Shown here piece after piece: positions 15,087 through 24,158 of a DNA stretch of 64,000 bases; positions within the stretch are counted from its first letter, which is position 1; each line of letters begins with the position of its first letter. The position numbers were made by a program, and so were the translations under genes. The stretch is from Clostridia bacterium (lineage in GTDB: Bacteria > Bacillota > Clostridia > Lachnospirales > Cellulosilyticaceae), in the NCBI GenBank assembly GCA_029239755.1, contig JARBUI010000003.1, forward strand, positions 1 through 64,000, in the 5' to 3' direction. The notes below the pieces were generated by a model that ran no database searches, was not told the DNA's origin, and worked only from the letters and a program-made list of their open reading frames with translations.

Positions 15087-16073
15087 TTATTTCTCCTCTT
15101 TTGGCTTTTCCTCTCTGATCTTCTTACTTTTTCCATGCTTTTTATAAATAATAAGGATAAGAATAGCAATAGGCACTATAATGATTAAAAATGGCGTTAT
15201 ACCCACTAACACTAAGAATAACCCTTCTAGGAAGGTTATAAGCCCTTCCACAGATCCTTTAAATGTACTTGCTATTTTGTCTCCAAAAGTGATAACCGGT
15301 TTCATTTCTTCAATTTTATAAACTTCTTCAATTTGAATAGTGATTGTACTCATATCCACTAACTGATCATATTGCTTGAGCTGACCACTTAGTTTTTCAA
15401 TCTCATAGGTCACATTTCCTAGTTCTTGTTCTATAGCAAACAGGTCTTTTAAAGACCCTGATTGTTCTAAAAGCACCAACAGCCTCTCGTGCCTTGTTTT
15501 AAGAGACTTCAGGCGTATTTCTGTATCAACATAAGCACTTGTTATATCATCGCTGTTTGATGTTGTATAGACCACGTTGCCAAATTTACTTGACTCGTTT
15601 ATAAAACTGTCAAAATGTTTTTGCGGAATGCGTATGACAATAGATGCTCTTCTTGTACTGCTATTCACATCATAAATACTATTTCCTTGTACATTCGAAC
15701 TTTCTACATATCCTTTTAAACTCTGAACCTTTGCAACCACATCTTCAACGCACTTTTTAAAATCTTTTGTCTGAAGCTGAAGTTCACCGGTTTTAATAAT
15801 TTTTCTGCTATACCCTACTTCTGTATTAATATTAGGCGTCTCAGTATTTCTCGTTTCTTCTTCTGGTATACTGCCACTCTCTTGAGGCATTTCTGCAGCC
15901 TCCGTAGCAACGTCATTCATCATCTTCTCATCTGATTTAGCCTTTTCTGCAGCAGTGGATGACTCCTGCCTTGTAGAATAATCACCTTTTTTTGCACCAC
16001 ACCCATACAGGCCTAACAATAAAATAACAAGTAATATCCCTCTTAATAAGTTTATTAAGTATTTATTTTTCAT
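15087..16073 (-). CDS. DUF4349 lipoprotein with C-terminal membrane helix
   Basis: A 328-residue protein. A lipoprotein signal ends in LLGLYGC. A Glu/Ser/Thr-rich linker of about 70 residues comes next. Then comes the DUF4349 domain: 'KIIKTGELQLQTKDFKKC', an 'RRASIVIRIPQKHFDSF' strand, and a long coiled-coil segment 'IRLKSLKTRHERLL...IEKLSGQLKQYDQL'. A C-terminal membrane helix with a basic tail ends the protein. The likely topology has the domain outside the cell, anchored at both ends. Function of the family is not established. Single gene; the leuS promoter begins close downstream on the same strand, without an obvious terminator between. Confidence 0.85.
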   Translation of the reverse strand: MKNKYLINLLRGILLVILLLGLYGCGAKKGDYSTRQESSTAAEKAKSDEKMMNDVATEAAEMPQESGSIPEEETRNTETPNINTEVGYSRKIIKTGELQLQTKDFKKCVEDVVAKVQSLKGYVESSNVQGNSIYDVNSSTRRASIVIRIPQKHFDSFINESSKFGNVVYTTSNSDDITSAYVDTEIRLKSLKTRHERLLVLLEQSGSLKDLFAIEQELGNVTYEIEKLSGQLKQYDQLVDMSTITIQIEEVYKIEEMKPVITFGDKIASTFKGSVEGLITFLEGLFLVLVGITPFLIIIVPIAILILIIYKKHGKSKKIREEKPKEEK

Positions 16074-16170
16074 ATTTTCTCCCCTTACAAGTACCTATTT
16101 TCATTATTATTTTAGTAAGATGGTTGCTTTTAACTATTTGTTCCAATTTTTTTAAACTTATTATAAAAAG

Positions 16171-16704
16171 TTAACAGCACTCTTCTTTACACAGATGCAT
16201 AATAATATTTTCAACCATATCTATCTTATCTTTCTCAAATCTAAATTGTATTTCCTTAATCTTGGATTTACCAAATAAAAGTTTATCTTCTATGTTAATT
16301 CTTAATATAACTATTTCTTCTACTTCTACAGGATGACTATATTTATAAGAACGAATACGATTTAAATCATATATTCCCTGCGGTGAGATAATCGCATTTT
16401 CACATAATTCAGATTCTCTAAATCCTCTATAAAAACAGTAGATCATAAGTAAAGCTATTAAGATACCAATAGATATGGTAAATATAGTCGTATTTTTTCT
16501 CTCCCATATCTGCTCTCCAATAAATAGTATAAATGGTGTACATATTTCCCCCAAAATAAGATAGCCATTTATTTCTTTCTTAAACGTCAGAATCAGCTTT
16601 CCCTTATTAGCCCTAGCTTTTATGTCTTTAATAATTTGATACATATAATACCCAAAAACAACTGCCATTACCATAAATATGATTACCCTATGCATCCAAT
16701 CCAT
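16171..16704 (-). CDS. Membrane protein of unknown function
   Basis: A 177-residue protein with three hydrophobic segments (about residues 5-22, 48-65 and 74-92) and a cytosolic C-terminal domain 'IISPQGIYDLNRIRSYKYSHP...' ending in a Cys pair. The C-terminal layout resembles the DUF5673-type membrane-attached domain, but I am not certain. GGGGGG stands before the ATG. Neighbours (DUF4349 lipoprotein and a dehydrogenase) give no functional clue. Confidence 0.7.
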   Translation of the reverse strand: MDWMHRVIIFMVMAVVFGYYMYQIIKDIKARANKGKLILTFKKEINGYLILGEICTPFILFIGEQIWERKNTTIFTISIGILIALLMIYCFYRGFRESELCENAIISPQGIYDLNRIRSYKYSHPVEVEEIVILRINIEDKLLFGKSKIKEIQFRFEKDKIDMVENIIMHLCKEECC

Positions 16705-16740
16705 ATTATACCCCCCTATTTTAACTATAAAATATCTCTC

Positions 16741-17511
16741 TTATTTATTAATAAGTAACGCTTTCTGGTATTTTCCCACCATATGACTTGCCCACATCCG
16801 TGGAATTTTTACTAATAATTTATTTCTAAGTCCTGGTATAATAACCTTTTTATCTTTCATAAGTTCTTTATAAGCAATCTCAGCTACTTTCTTTGCTTCC
16901 ATTGCTATACTTGAATCTTGTTTTCCCGCTCTTCTTGCAAAATCTGTTTTAGTAGCTCCTGGACAAAGAGCTGAAACAACAATGCCATAGGGCTTAAGTT
17001 CTATACTAAGAGCCTCCGAAAAAGAAAGAACATAAGCTTTTGTTGCATAGTAAACAGCTGTATAAGGACCCCCATGATATGACCCAGTTGAAGCAACATT
17101 AAGGATTTTTCCTCTTTTATTTTTTACCATTTCATTTGCAAAAAGTTTAGTAAGCTCTGTTAAAGTTATCATATTGAGCTGCATCATATGAATGTCCTGT
17201 TCAAAATCTTTTTCATGAAATAATCCAGTGTACCCTGCTCCTGCATTATTAATAAGTATATCCACTTCCAGCTTTAATCTTTTAACCTCCCTAAATAGCC
17301 TATCACCTGCCCCTATCTGAGATAAATCTTCCTGAATAATGTAAACTTTTGCATTTCTCCTTTTTTGCAGCTCCTCTTTTATTTGATTAAGTTTATTATC
17401 ATTTCTTGCTACCAGTACTAAGTGATACCCTTCATTTGCAAATATCTTAGCAAGTTCATATCCAATACCACTTGTTGCCCCAGTGATTAATACCGTTTGC
17501 TCTGTAGTCAT
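16741..17511 (-). CDS. Short-chain dehydrogenase/reductase
   Basis: A 256-residue classical SDR using NAD(P)H. The dinucleotide motif is 'TGATSGIGYE', the structural NNAG is present, the catalytic Ser lies in 'VASTGSYHGG' and the active-site pair is YYATK (Y and K four apart). The Arg in 'VLVARN' after the second strand suggests NADP preference. C-terminal 'LCPGATKTDF' is typical of the DltE/YqjQ-like group acting on unknown keto or hydroxy lipids or metabolites. The start overlaps the stop of the small upstream gene by four bases, so the two are coupled. Confidence 0.9.
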   Translation of the reverse strand: MTTEQTVLITGATSGIGYELAKIFANEGYHLVLVARNDNKLNQIKEELQKRRNAKVYIIQEDLSQIGAGDRLFREVKRLKLEVDILINNAGAGYTGLFHEKDFEQDIHMMQLNMITLTELTKLFANEMVKNKRGKILNVASTGSYHGGPYTAVYYATKAYVLSFSEALSIELKPYGIVVSALCPGATKTDFARRAGKQDSSIAMEAKKVAEIAYKELMKDKKVIIPGLRNKLLVKIPRMWASHMVGKYQKALLINK

Positions 17512-17747
17512 TCATTTTCTCCTTTATCCCTAAAACTCATTTGCCGTGCTTTATAAATTTCCTCTGCTTTTACTAGTATGGTATAAGTATCTCTATTCAT
17601 GCCGTATGATCTGCTATGTATTTTAGTCCTATGCTGAATCCCCTTTTCTAGCAGCCTGGCTTTTAATTTTAAATAATAGTCTATATCCTGAGTAAATAAC
17701 ACCTCTTCCCATTTGGGTCTTAAACACTTAAAAAAGTTTTTAATCAT
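17508..17747 (-). CDS. Small DUF2007-like protein
   Basis: A 79-residue soluble protein. 'WEEVLFTQDIDYYLKLKARLLEKGIQ' followed by a 'YTILVKAEEIYKARQ' segment resembles the GlnB-like fold of DUF2007 ('putative signal-transducing') proteins, where a strand-helix reads out small changes. The match is by pattern only. It is translationally coupled (ATGA overlap) to the SDR gene downstream, so it may modulate or accompany that enzyme. Confidence 0.7.
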   Translation of the reverse strand: MIKNFFKCLRPKWEEVLFTQDIDYYLKLKARLLEKGIQHRTKIHSRSYGMNRDTYTILVKAEEIYKARQMSFRDKGENE

Positions 17748-17840
17748 ACTTAGGTTATCTCCTCATCTTGACTGACATCATTAATAATCTAATTATAAGT
17801 GTTTTCTGAAAATTCCTCAAATAGTATTTATCTTTTTCTA

Positions 17841-17880
17841 TTGATTTATCTTGTTTTATATGTTATAGTTGTTGTATAAC
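17841..17880 (+). promoter_or_regulatory. Promoter with inverted repeat before the GntR gene
   Basis: TTGATT (17841-17846), 17 bases and TATAGT (17864-17869) form a fair sigma-A promoter. The inverted repeat GTTATA-N7-TATAAC (17862-17880) overlies the -10 box, as expected for autoregulation by the YtrA-type GntR protein. A second AT-rich palindrome, CTATATATAG, follows near 17905. Confidence 0.5.
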
Positions 17881-17948
17881 AATTATTATATATATAACAT
17901 GCGCTATATATAGTGATTAAATTAATAATCTATATAAGGAGGTTTTAC

Positions 17949-18335
17949 ATGCTTATAGAACTAGACTTTAATAGCCAAAAACCTATTTATGAACAACTTT
18001 ATGAGCAAATTATTTTATCTATTGCAAAAGGGACATTAAAAGAGGGTGAATCACTGCCGGCAGTCAGGACTTTAGCTGAGGAAATAGGCATTAACTTACA
18101 TACTGTTAATAAGACCTATAATCTTTTAAAAGACGAAGGCTACCTCAGTATCGACAGAAGAAAAGGTGCAATTGTAAATAGTTTGCCTATTACTTTAAAA
18201 ACAGAGTATGAAAAAGAGCTTTTTGCACATTTAGAATTACTTGTTGCTAAAGCTTATTTACTGGGACTTAAGCAAGATTATTTTACCAATATCTGCCGCC
18301 AATATTTTGAACACTTTAAGGAGGATTTAAAATGA
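17949..18335 (+). CDS. GntR family regulator, YtrA subfamily
   Basis: About 128 residues. An N-terminal winged helix ('PIYEQLYEQIILSIAKGTL', 'LPAVRTLAEEIGINLHTVNKTY', 'GYLSIDRRKGAIV') is followed by a short dimerisation tail of about 50 residues, the hallmark of the YtrA group, which usually controls neighbouring membrane proteins or ABC transporters. I chose the ATG at 17949, eight bases after AAGGAGG; an upstream ATG at 17913 lies in the leader. It overlaps the next gene by four bases (ATGA). It probably represses its own operon. Confidence 0.88.
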   Translation: MLIELDFNSQKPIYEQLYEQIILSIAKGTLKEGESLPAVRTLAEEIGINLHTVNKTYNLLKDEGYLSIDRRKGAIVNSLPITLKTEYEKELFAHLELLVAKAYLLGLKQDYFTNICRQYFEHFKEDLK

Positions 18336-19456
18336 ATGAATTACTGATCATTAATAGTGTACTCCTATTTATATTTGTTTCCTTTTATTTAAGCTTTACA
18401 TTTTCTCAGGAACTTTCGAGACGTGATACATTTTATGGTATTTATCTAGAGGAGCAATTTAAATGTAACCCTGTTCTTAAAAATATCTCAAAGCGTTTCA
18501 AATTCGAAAGTACGCTTATATTTTTAATAACATCTCTCATCACTATAGTCTATATAAATATACAGAAGGCCGCTCATAATCCACTTGTTATAATCCTTCC
18601 AATGATTATTCAGCTAATCTCTTATTTTTCTGTTTATATCAAAGCTTTCAAGAAGGTGAAGGCATTCAAAAGCGTGCACCAAGCAGCCTCAAAACCACAT
18701 TCAAAAACAGTTATAGATACAGAGTTTATTAATGAAAAAAATAGCCTTAAAAAACTCTTTATGTATCTTTATATCACACCGCTCCTAGTTACAGTTGGTT
18801 TAATGCTCTATACATTTTATAACTACTCATCACTGCCTAATAAAATACCCACCCACTGGAATTACTTAGGCCAGGCAGATACTTGGTCAGTAAAATCTTA
18901 TGGCAGTGTCTTCTTTCCAAGTATTATGCAGCTCTGTATTCTTATTTTATTAGCTGTTGTAACGATTGGGACCTTTACATCAAGAATAAAACTAAATACT
19001 AACACTCTGGAAAAAAGCAAGTCAAATGCTTTAAAATATCTAAGAGGTATTGCATTAAGCATTTATCTCATCGCATTATCTCTTGTTGTAACTTTTTGTT
19101 CTATTACGCTCGCAGTGCTGCACGGAACAAATGTAAGTTCTTTATATACTTTTACCAGTCTCTTAGGACCAATTATTGGTGTTGTTCTTATGCTTTATAC
19201 TTTTATAAAGTATGGTGACGGATCTGCTTCCAAGAATAAATCTAGTAATACCTATTCTCCAGAAGATGATGATAAGTATTGGTTATGGGGATTTATATAT
19301 AAAAACCCAAATGATCCCGCAGTAATGGTTCAAAAAAGATATGGACTCGGCTGGACTCTAAATATTGGCAATAAGTCAGGTAAAGTTATTTTAATTATTT
19401 TATTGTTGTTTATACTAGGAAGTTTAGTGATGCCACTATTCTTTAACTATCCTTAA
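18332..19456 (+). CDS. DUF1648/DUF5808 membrane protein, GntR partner
   Basis: A 374-residue integral membrane protein with about eight helices. The central 'SLPNKIPTHWNYLGQADTW' is the DUF1648 signature. The C-terminal 'YWLWGFIYKNPNDPAVMV' and 'RYGLGWTLNIG' form a DUF5808 domain. Homologues are regularly co-transcribed with YtrA-type GntR genes, as here (overlap of four bases); B. subtilis SdpI is a distant relative of the DUF1648 group. The role, possibly immunity or sensing of membrane-active compounds, is inference from that relationship. Confidence 0.85.
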   Translation: MNELLIINSVLLFIFVSFYLSFTFSQELSRRDTFYGIYLEEQFKCNPVLKNISKRFKFESTLIFLITSLITIVYINIQKAAHNPLVIILPMIIQLISYFSVYIKAFKKVKAFKSVHQAASKPHSKTVIDTEFINEKNSLKKLFMYLYITPLLVTVGLMLYTFYNYSSLPNKIPTHWNYLGQADTWSVKSYGSVFFPSIMQLCILILLAVVTIGTFTSRIKLNTNTLEKSKSNALKYLRGIALSIYLIALSLVVTFCSITLAVLHGTNVSSLYTFTSLLGPIIGVVLMLYTFIKYGDGSASKNKSSNTYSPEDDDKYWLWGFIYKNPNDPAVMVQKRYGLGWTLNIGNKSGKVILIILLLFILGSLVMPLFFNYP

Positions 19457-19461
19457 AATAT

Positions 19462-19508
19462 AGCGCATAAAGCAAGAATCTTTTAATGCTTTATGCGCTG
19501 TTTTTTTT
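19462..19508 (+). terminator. Strong terminator after the GntR operon
   Basis: Stem AGCGCATAAAGCA / TGCTTTATGCGCT (19462-19474 with 19487-19499), followed by GTTTTTTTT. It also ends four bases before the convergent DUF975 stop codon. Confidence 0.9.
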
Positions 19509-19511
19509 AAT

Positions 19512-20252
19512 TTAATCATTACTCATTAGTTCTTCATAACTAAATAATCCATTTTGTAAGGCTTTTCTTCTTAAAGTAACGTAAAGTTCTGCCTTTGTTG
19601 CATTATCATAAGGTGTTACAAAGATTACACCTATTCCACATGCTAAAGCCCCTAATAAGTACCATCCAATAAACGATAAATCTAGTACCCACATATTAAG
19701 CTTTTCGCCCATGGTCATTTTGTTACTTAAATCTATAGCTTTTTTATAATCTATTTGAGGATTATCCGCTAGTATATACGGTACCATACTATAAGCATAT
19801 GATTTAATAATTCCAGGTACAATAAGTAGTAAGGTCCATAAGAAAACTAAAACGGCTCTATAAAACATTGTCTTCACAATATTTAAGTACCTTCCGCTTT
19901 TAAATGCATACCCCAAACTGCCAATTCCCGCATCCTGAGCCGTTAAACTTATAAAAAACCTTCTTGCTCCCACTGTCAGCGGATAACCTAAAAATACACT
20001 AAAAGCAATAGAGGTTACAATAACAATAAGTATGACTGCAATGCCAATTGAAATAAGTGTCGTTAATAATTTGGGATCTAGAACACCCCGCCAATCTCCT
20101 TTTGCAAAGTCCGCCTCATTAATATTCCACCTAAAAACATTACTGCCTTTTCCTGATACCATCGACAATATAAAACTTACTACAAGTGCTTTCCAATAAG
20201 CTCTTTTAAGTACTGCTTTCGCCTTAGTTTTTAGTTCCAGTCTTGTCCACAT
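19512..20252 (-). CDS. DUF975 integral membrane protein
   Basis: A 246-residue membrane protein with about five helices. The N-terminal basic amphipathic 'LELKTKAKAVLKRAYWKAL' then a hydrophobic 'VVSFILSMVSG' is the DUF975 start. 'GYPLTVGARRFFISL' and 'FLWTLLLIVPGIIKSYAYSMVPYILAD' are the conserved middle. The family, common in Firmicutes, has no established function. GGAGGAAGAG precedes the ATG. Single gene between two strong terminators. Confidence 0.85.
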   Translation of the reverse strand: MWTRLELKTKAKAVLKRAYWKALVVSFILSMVSGKGSNVFRWNINEADFAKGDWRGVLDPKLLTTLISIGIAVILIVIVTSIAFSVFLGYPLTVGARRFFISLTAQDAGIGSLGYAFKSGRYLNIVKTMFYRAVLVFLWTLLLIVPGIIKSYAYSMVPYILADNPQIDYKKAIDLSNKMTMGEKLNMWVLDLSFIGWYLLGALACGIGVIFVTPYDNATKAELYVTLRRKALQNGLFSYEELMSND

Positions 20253-20281
20253 CTCTCTTCCTCCTTAAAACTTTTATATAG

Positions 20282-20316
20282 TTTAGCATATTCTTAATTT
20301 TTAATCTATATGCTAA
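20282..20316. repeat. Inverted repeat upstream of the DUF975 gene
   Basis: TTTAGCATAT (20282-20291) and ATATGCTAAA (20307-20316), perfect 10-base arms 15 bases apart, about 30 bases before the DUF975 start. The AGCATAT core occurs twice more in the neighbouring terminator. Could be an operator. Confidence 0.45.
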
Positions 20317-20325
20317 ATCTATATA

Positions 20326-20362
20326 AAAGGATATATGCTGTCGTGTATAGCATATATCCTTT
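20326..20362. terminator. Terminator of the EF-G-like gene
   Basis: Perfect 14-bp stem (20326-20339 with 20349-20362), nine-base loop, five bases past the stop codon. The minus-strand trailer is TTATATAG, so termination is likely but the T-run is short. Confidence 0.7.
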
Positions 20363-20367
20363 ATTTA

Positions 20368-22440
20368 TTATGCCATTTCTTTTCTGGAGCTTATAACTTT
20401 TTGCTGTACTTCTACTGGAGCCTCCTCGTAACGCTCAAATCTATAATCAATTTCTCCTCGGCCTTGTGTCATAGAACGCACATCTGTTGCATAGGTATAG
20501 AGCTCTGCCATTGGTACTTCTGCAACAATAACTTGATTTCTACCTTTCAGCTCCATCCCGATCATACGTCCTCTGCGTTTCTTCATATCTCCCATAATAT
20601 CTCCCGTATAGTCTTCAGGAGTGGTTATTTCAACATGTGCTATAGGTTCAAGGATAGTAGGCTGTGCCTTAACTAGACCTTCTTTAAAAGCAATGGTCGT
20701 AGCCATCTTAAATGCCATTTCTGATGAGTCAACTGGATGATAGGATCCATCTAAAAGTACAGCCTTTAACCCTACCACTGGATAGCCTGCGAGAACCCCC
20801 CTTGAAATACATTCTTCAAGCCCTTTTTCAACTGCTGGGAAGTATTGTCTTGGCACCGCACCCCCAAATATTTTTTCTTCGAATACGTAAGGCATCTCTA
20901 AATCACCTGATGGTTCAAATTCCATCACAACATCTCCATACTGTCCATGTCCTCCAGATTGCTTTTTATGCTTGCCTCTAATATTTATTCTGCCTTTTAT
21001 TGTTTCTCGATATCTTGTTGTAGGTTTTTCTAAATAAACATCTACCTTAAACTTAGTTTTAAGCATACTTACTATAATATCAAGCTGCTGCTCACCTATA
21101 CCATAAATAACTGTTTCGTGAGTTTCCTTATCATATTCTATATGGAAAGTATGATCTTCTGCCATAAGCTTACCAAGGGCGCTGGACATTTTTTCCTCAT
21201 CCCCTTTACCTAGTGGGAAAATGGCTCTTTTAACATATGGTTTTGGATAGCTTATTTCTTCATACATAATAGGAAATGTCTTGTCTGATAATGTATCACA
21301 TGTTTTTGGTGATTTTAGCTTGGCAACTGCTCCTATATCTCCTGCACATAACTTACTTACCTCTTTTTGTTCTTTCCCTGAAATAACACAAAGGTGAGAA
21401 AGCTTTTCTGTTTCTCCAGTTCTCATATCAATAAGCATATCATCTGCATTAATTGTCCCTGTCTTAACCTTAAATAAAGAAAATTTACCTATAAATGGAT
21501 CTACAATAGTTTTAAATATATAAAGTGATGGTTTTTGATTACCTGAGCAAGTTATTTCCACTGTTTCATTTGTAACTGTATTTATTGCCCTGTCCTTATT
21601 TCCTTCATCAGGTGATGGGAATAAGGATACCATGGTATCCATAAGAACCGATATGCCCGTGCTATTTACTGCGCTGCCGCAAAGTACTGGCACTATCTGT
21701 TTTTGAACCACTCCCTTTTTAAAAGCTTCTTGAATTTCTTCTAGTGTAATTTCCTCTTCAGCAAAATATTTTTCCATCAGTACTTCATCGGTTTCAGCAA
21801 CAGCTTCTAGGATCATCGTTCTGATAGGAGCGATTTTATCTTGGAGAGAATCCGGCAGAGGACAAGTAACAACTTTAGCCCCATCAAATCTTCTTCCCAT
21901 CATTTTAAGCACATGCACATATCCGACAAACTTACCCGCTTCATACCAAGGCACTTGAACAGGCGCTATACTCATGCCAAACTTTTCTTTGCACTCAGTT
22001 AGTATCTTTTCGATATCTACATTTTCTGCATCCATTTCTGTAATAAATATCATTTTAGGAATATCGGCCTTGTCAGCATATTCCCAAGCCTTTTCTGTCC
22101 CTACCTCAACCCCTGCTGTTGCACGCACTACAATAAGCGCACTGTCAGCAACACTCATTGCTTCTTTTACCCCTCCTGCAAAGTCAAAGTATCCTGGAGT
22201 ATCTAATATATTAAGTTTGAAATCTTTCCATTCTACTGGAACGACTGATGTTCTAATAGAAATCTTTCTCTTAATTTCCTCAGGATCAAAATCACTTACA
22301 GTATTGCCTGCATTAACTTTTCCAAGTCTACTGGTTATCCCTGCTGTATAGAGCATTGCTTCTGTTAAAGTAGTCTTTCCTGCACCACCATGTCCTAGCA
22401 GTGCAATATTCCGAATGAATTTTGTTTCATATACTTTCAT
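20368..22440 (-). CDS. Elongation factor G paralogue with altered G4 motif
   Basis: A 690-residue translational GTPase with the full EF-G domain order. G1 is GHGGAGKTT (16-24) and G3 is DTPG (80-83). The G2 region reads RKISI where EF-G has RGITI. The G4 guanine motif NKxD is replaced by T-E-M-D (134-137). Domain IV ('GGHGQYGDVVMEFEP') and domain V are present, so it could still translocate or bind ribosomes. The altered motifs and solitary position (no rpsL/rpsG/tuf neighbours) mark it as the EF-G-2-like group, not the housekeeping fusA. It has no TetM-type context. GAAGGAGG before the ATG. Exact role unknown. Confidence 0.88.
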   Translation of the reverse strand: MKVYETKFIRNIALLGHGGAGKTTLTEAMLYTAGITSRLGKVNAGNTVSDFDPEEIKRKISIRTSVVPVEWKDFKLNILDTPGYFDFAGGVKEAMSVADSALIVVRATAGVEVGTEKAWEYADKADIPKMIFITEMDAENVDIEKILTECKEKFGMSIAPVQVPWYEAGKFVGYVHVLKMMGRRFDGAKVVTCPLPDSLQDKIAPIRTMILEAVAETDEVLMEKYFAEEEITLEEIQEAFKKGVVQKQIVPVLCGSAVNSTGISVLMDTMVSLFPSPDEGNKDRAINTVTNETVEITCSGNQKPSLYIFKTIVDPFIGKFSLFKVKTGTINADDMLIDMRTGETEKLSHLCVISGKEQKEVSKLCAGDIGAVAKLKSPKTCDTLSDKTFPIMYEEISYPKPYVKRAIFPLGKGDEEKMSSALGKLMAEDHTFHIEYDKETHETVIYGIGEQQLDIIVSMLKTKFKVDVYLEKPTTRYRETIKGRINIRGKHKKQSGGHGQYGDVVMEFEPSGDLEMPYVFEEKIFGGAVPRQYFPAVEKGLEECISRGVLAGYPVVGLKAVLLDGSYHPVDSSEMAFKMATTIAFKEGLVKAQPTILEPIAHVEITTPEDYTGDIMGDMKKRRGRMIGMELKGRNQVIVAEVPMAELYTYATDVRSMTQGRGEIDYRFERYEEAPVEVQQKVISSRKEMA

Positions 22441-22700
22441 ATAACTACCTCCTTCAGATGATATTATTACTTTAATCTCTTATATTAATATTTCTATATT
22501 ATCAATAATAATTCCTTTTTTTATAAACAATTTTTATATATTTATTATATAAAAATTAATTAATTTATTTGAATATTTAAAACAAAAGTCGAAAAATATA
22601 TAATATTTACTATATTATGCTTGACTCTTATTTATTCCTTTTTATCTTATAATAATCTTAACAGTAACAGTCAGATACGATTATCCTTTAATCTTGCCCC
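22441..22700. other. AT-rich gene-free stretch upstream of the EF-G paralogue
   Basis: Extremely AT-rich. On the minus strand TTGATA (around 22500) is followed by TATAAG, but the spacing is poor, so no promoter is called. I see no hairpin leader, RNA gene or open frame. Confidence 0.4.
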
Positions 22701-22704
22701 CAAT

Positions 22705-22745
22705 AAAAAAATCACTGCTTTATCTTATTAAGCAGTGATTTTTTT
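22705..22745 (-). terminator. Terminator of glyA
   Basis: Perfect 16-bp stem (22705-22720 with 22730-22745) built from AATCACTGCTT and its complement plus A/T runs, nine-base loop, ten bases past the glyA stop. Ends in a T-run on the minus strand. Confidence 0.9.
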
Positions 22746-22754
22746 CTATTTATC

Positions 22755-23990
22755 TTAGTAGAGTGGGTATTTATTTAATAACTGAGCAACTCTTTTTGCA
22801 CACTCTTCTTTGTTTGCTTCAAAGTCTTTTAATGTAAGGTAGATAATATCGGCCACTTCATCCATATCTGCCTCATTCATCCCTCTTGTTGTAACTGCCG
22901 GCGTTCCAAGTCGTATCCCGCTTGTAATAAAAGGTGATGCAGGATCAAATGGTATCGTATTCTTATTACATGTAATGCCTATTTCATCAAGCATGTTTTC
23001 AGCTTGTTTTCCTGTAACATTCATGTTTCTTACATCTACACTCATAAGATGATTATCTGTCCCGCCTGATACAATGCGAAGACCTCTTTTCATAAGCCCC
23101 TCCGCAAGCGCAGCTGCATTGATTAAGATTTGTTTTTGATAATCCTTAAAGTCATCCTGAAGTGCTTCTTTAAAACTTACTGCTTTTGCAGCAATCACAT
23201 GCATAAGCGGGCCACCCTGAATGCCTGGAAAAATAGCTTTATCAACAGCTTGTGCAAACTCTGCTGAACAAAGAATCATCCCTCCTCGTGGTCCTCTTAA
23301 TGTTTTATGAGTTGTAGTCGTTACAAAATGAGCATAAGGAACTGGATTTTGATGAAGACCTGCTGCTACAAGTCCTGCGATATGTGCCATATCCACTAAA
23401 AGAAACGCACCAATTTCATCGGCAATTTCCCTGAATTTAGCAAAATCAATCTCTCTTGCATAGGCACTTGCACCCGCTATAATCATTTTAGGCCTATGTT
23501 CTAGAGCGAGTTCCCTAATATTATCATAGTCAATACGTTCTGTTTCTGCATTAACTTCATAAGAAATAATATTATAGTGCTTACCTGATATATTAACAGG
23601 ACTGCCATGGGTTAAATGCCCTCCATGGCTAAGGTTCATACCCATTACGGTATCTCCTGGTTTAAGTACTGCAAAAAATACCGCCTGATTAGCTTGTGAC
23701 CCTGAATTCGGCTGCACATTAGCATGCTCTGCACCAAAAAGCTTTTTAGCTCTTTCTCTTGCTAAATCTTCTACTTTATCTACAACTTCACAGCCGCCAT
23801 AATAACGTTTACCAGGGTAGCCTTCTGCATATTTATTCGTAAGCGGACTTCCCATAGCTGCCATTACTGCTTTCGACACGAAGTTTTCTGAAGCTATAAG
23901 TTCAATCTTATTCGTTTGTCTGCTCGTTTCCTCAACAATTAAATCTGCCATTTCACGGTCTACACCGTACACTTCTTCTAAAGAATACAT
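22755..23990 (-). CDS. glyA: Serine hydroxymethyltransferase
   Basis: A 411-residue PLP enzyme interconverting serine and glycine with tetrahydrofolate, the main source of one-carbon units. The PLP lysine is in '[15 protein letters not shown]' (K near residue 226). '[17 protein letters not shown]' and '[16 protein letters not shown]' are hallmark N-terminal motifs. Length is normal. ATG with GGATGGTG upstream. Single gene with its own terminator. An inverted repeat covers a TATAAT upstream, suggesting repression, but the regulator is unknown. Confidence 0.98.
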   Translation of the reverse strand: MYSLEEVYGVDREMADLIVEETSRQTNKIELIASENFVSKAVMAAMGSPLTNKYAEGYPGKRYYGGCEVVDKVEDLARERAKKLFGAEHANVQPNSGSQANQAVFFAVLKPGDTVMGMNLSHGGHLTHGSPVNISGKHYNIISYEVNAETERIDYDNIRELALEHRPKMIIAGASAYAREIDFAKFREIADEIGAFLLVDMAHIAGLVAAGLHQNPVPYAHFVTTTTHKTLRGPRGGMILCSAEFAQAVDKAIFPGIQGGPLMHVIAAKAVSFKEALQDDFKDYQKQILINAAALAEGLMKRGLRIVSGGTDNHLMSVDVRNMNVTGKQAENMLDEIGITCNKNTIPFDPASPFITSGIRLGTPAVTTRGMNEADMDEVADIIYLTLKDFEANKEECAKRVAQLLNKYPLY

Positions 23991-24050
23991 AGTTTACACC
24001 ATCCTTATGTTTTTAAGTCTATACATGCCACTAATTTATGAATAATAATC

Positions 24051-24070
24051 TATTGTTATTATAAACAATA
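24051..24070. promoter_or_regulatory. Inverted repeat over a -10 box upstream of glyA
   Basis: TATTGTT-ATTATA-AACAATA: 7-base arms around a six-base centre that reads TATAAT on the minus strand, the glyA direction, 61 bases before its start codon. The -35 box is not clear. A protein bound here would cover the -10 box. Confidence 0.45.
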
Positions 24071-24158
24071 AACTTTTAATTACTATTATAATAATCTATT
24101 TACCATAGAAAGTACATGTTTTTTCGAACATTTTTATTATGTTTAATTAAAAGGTTCG

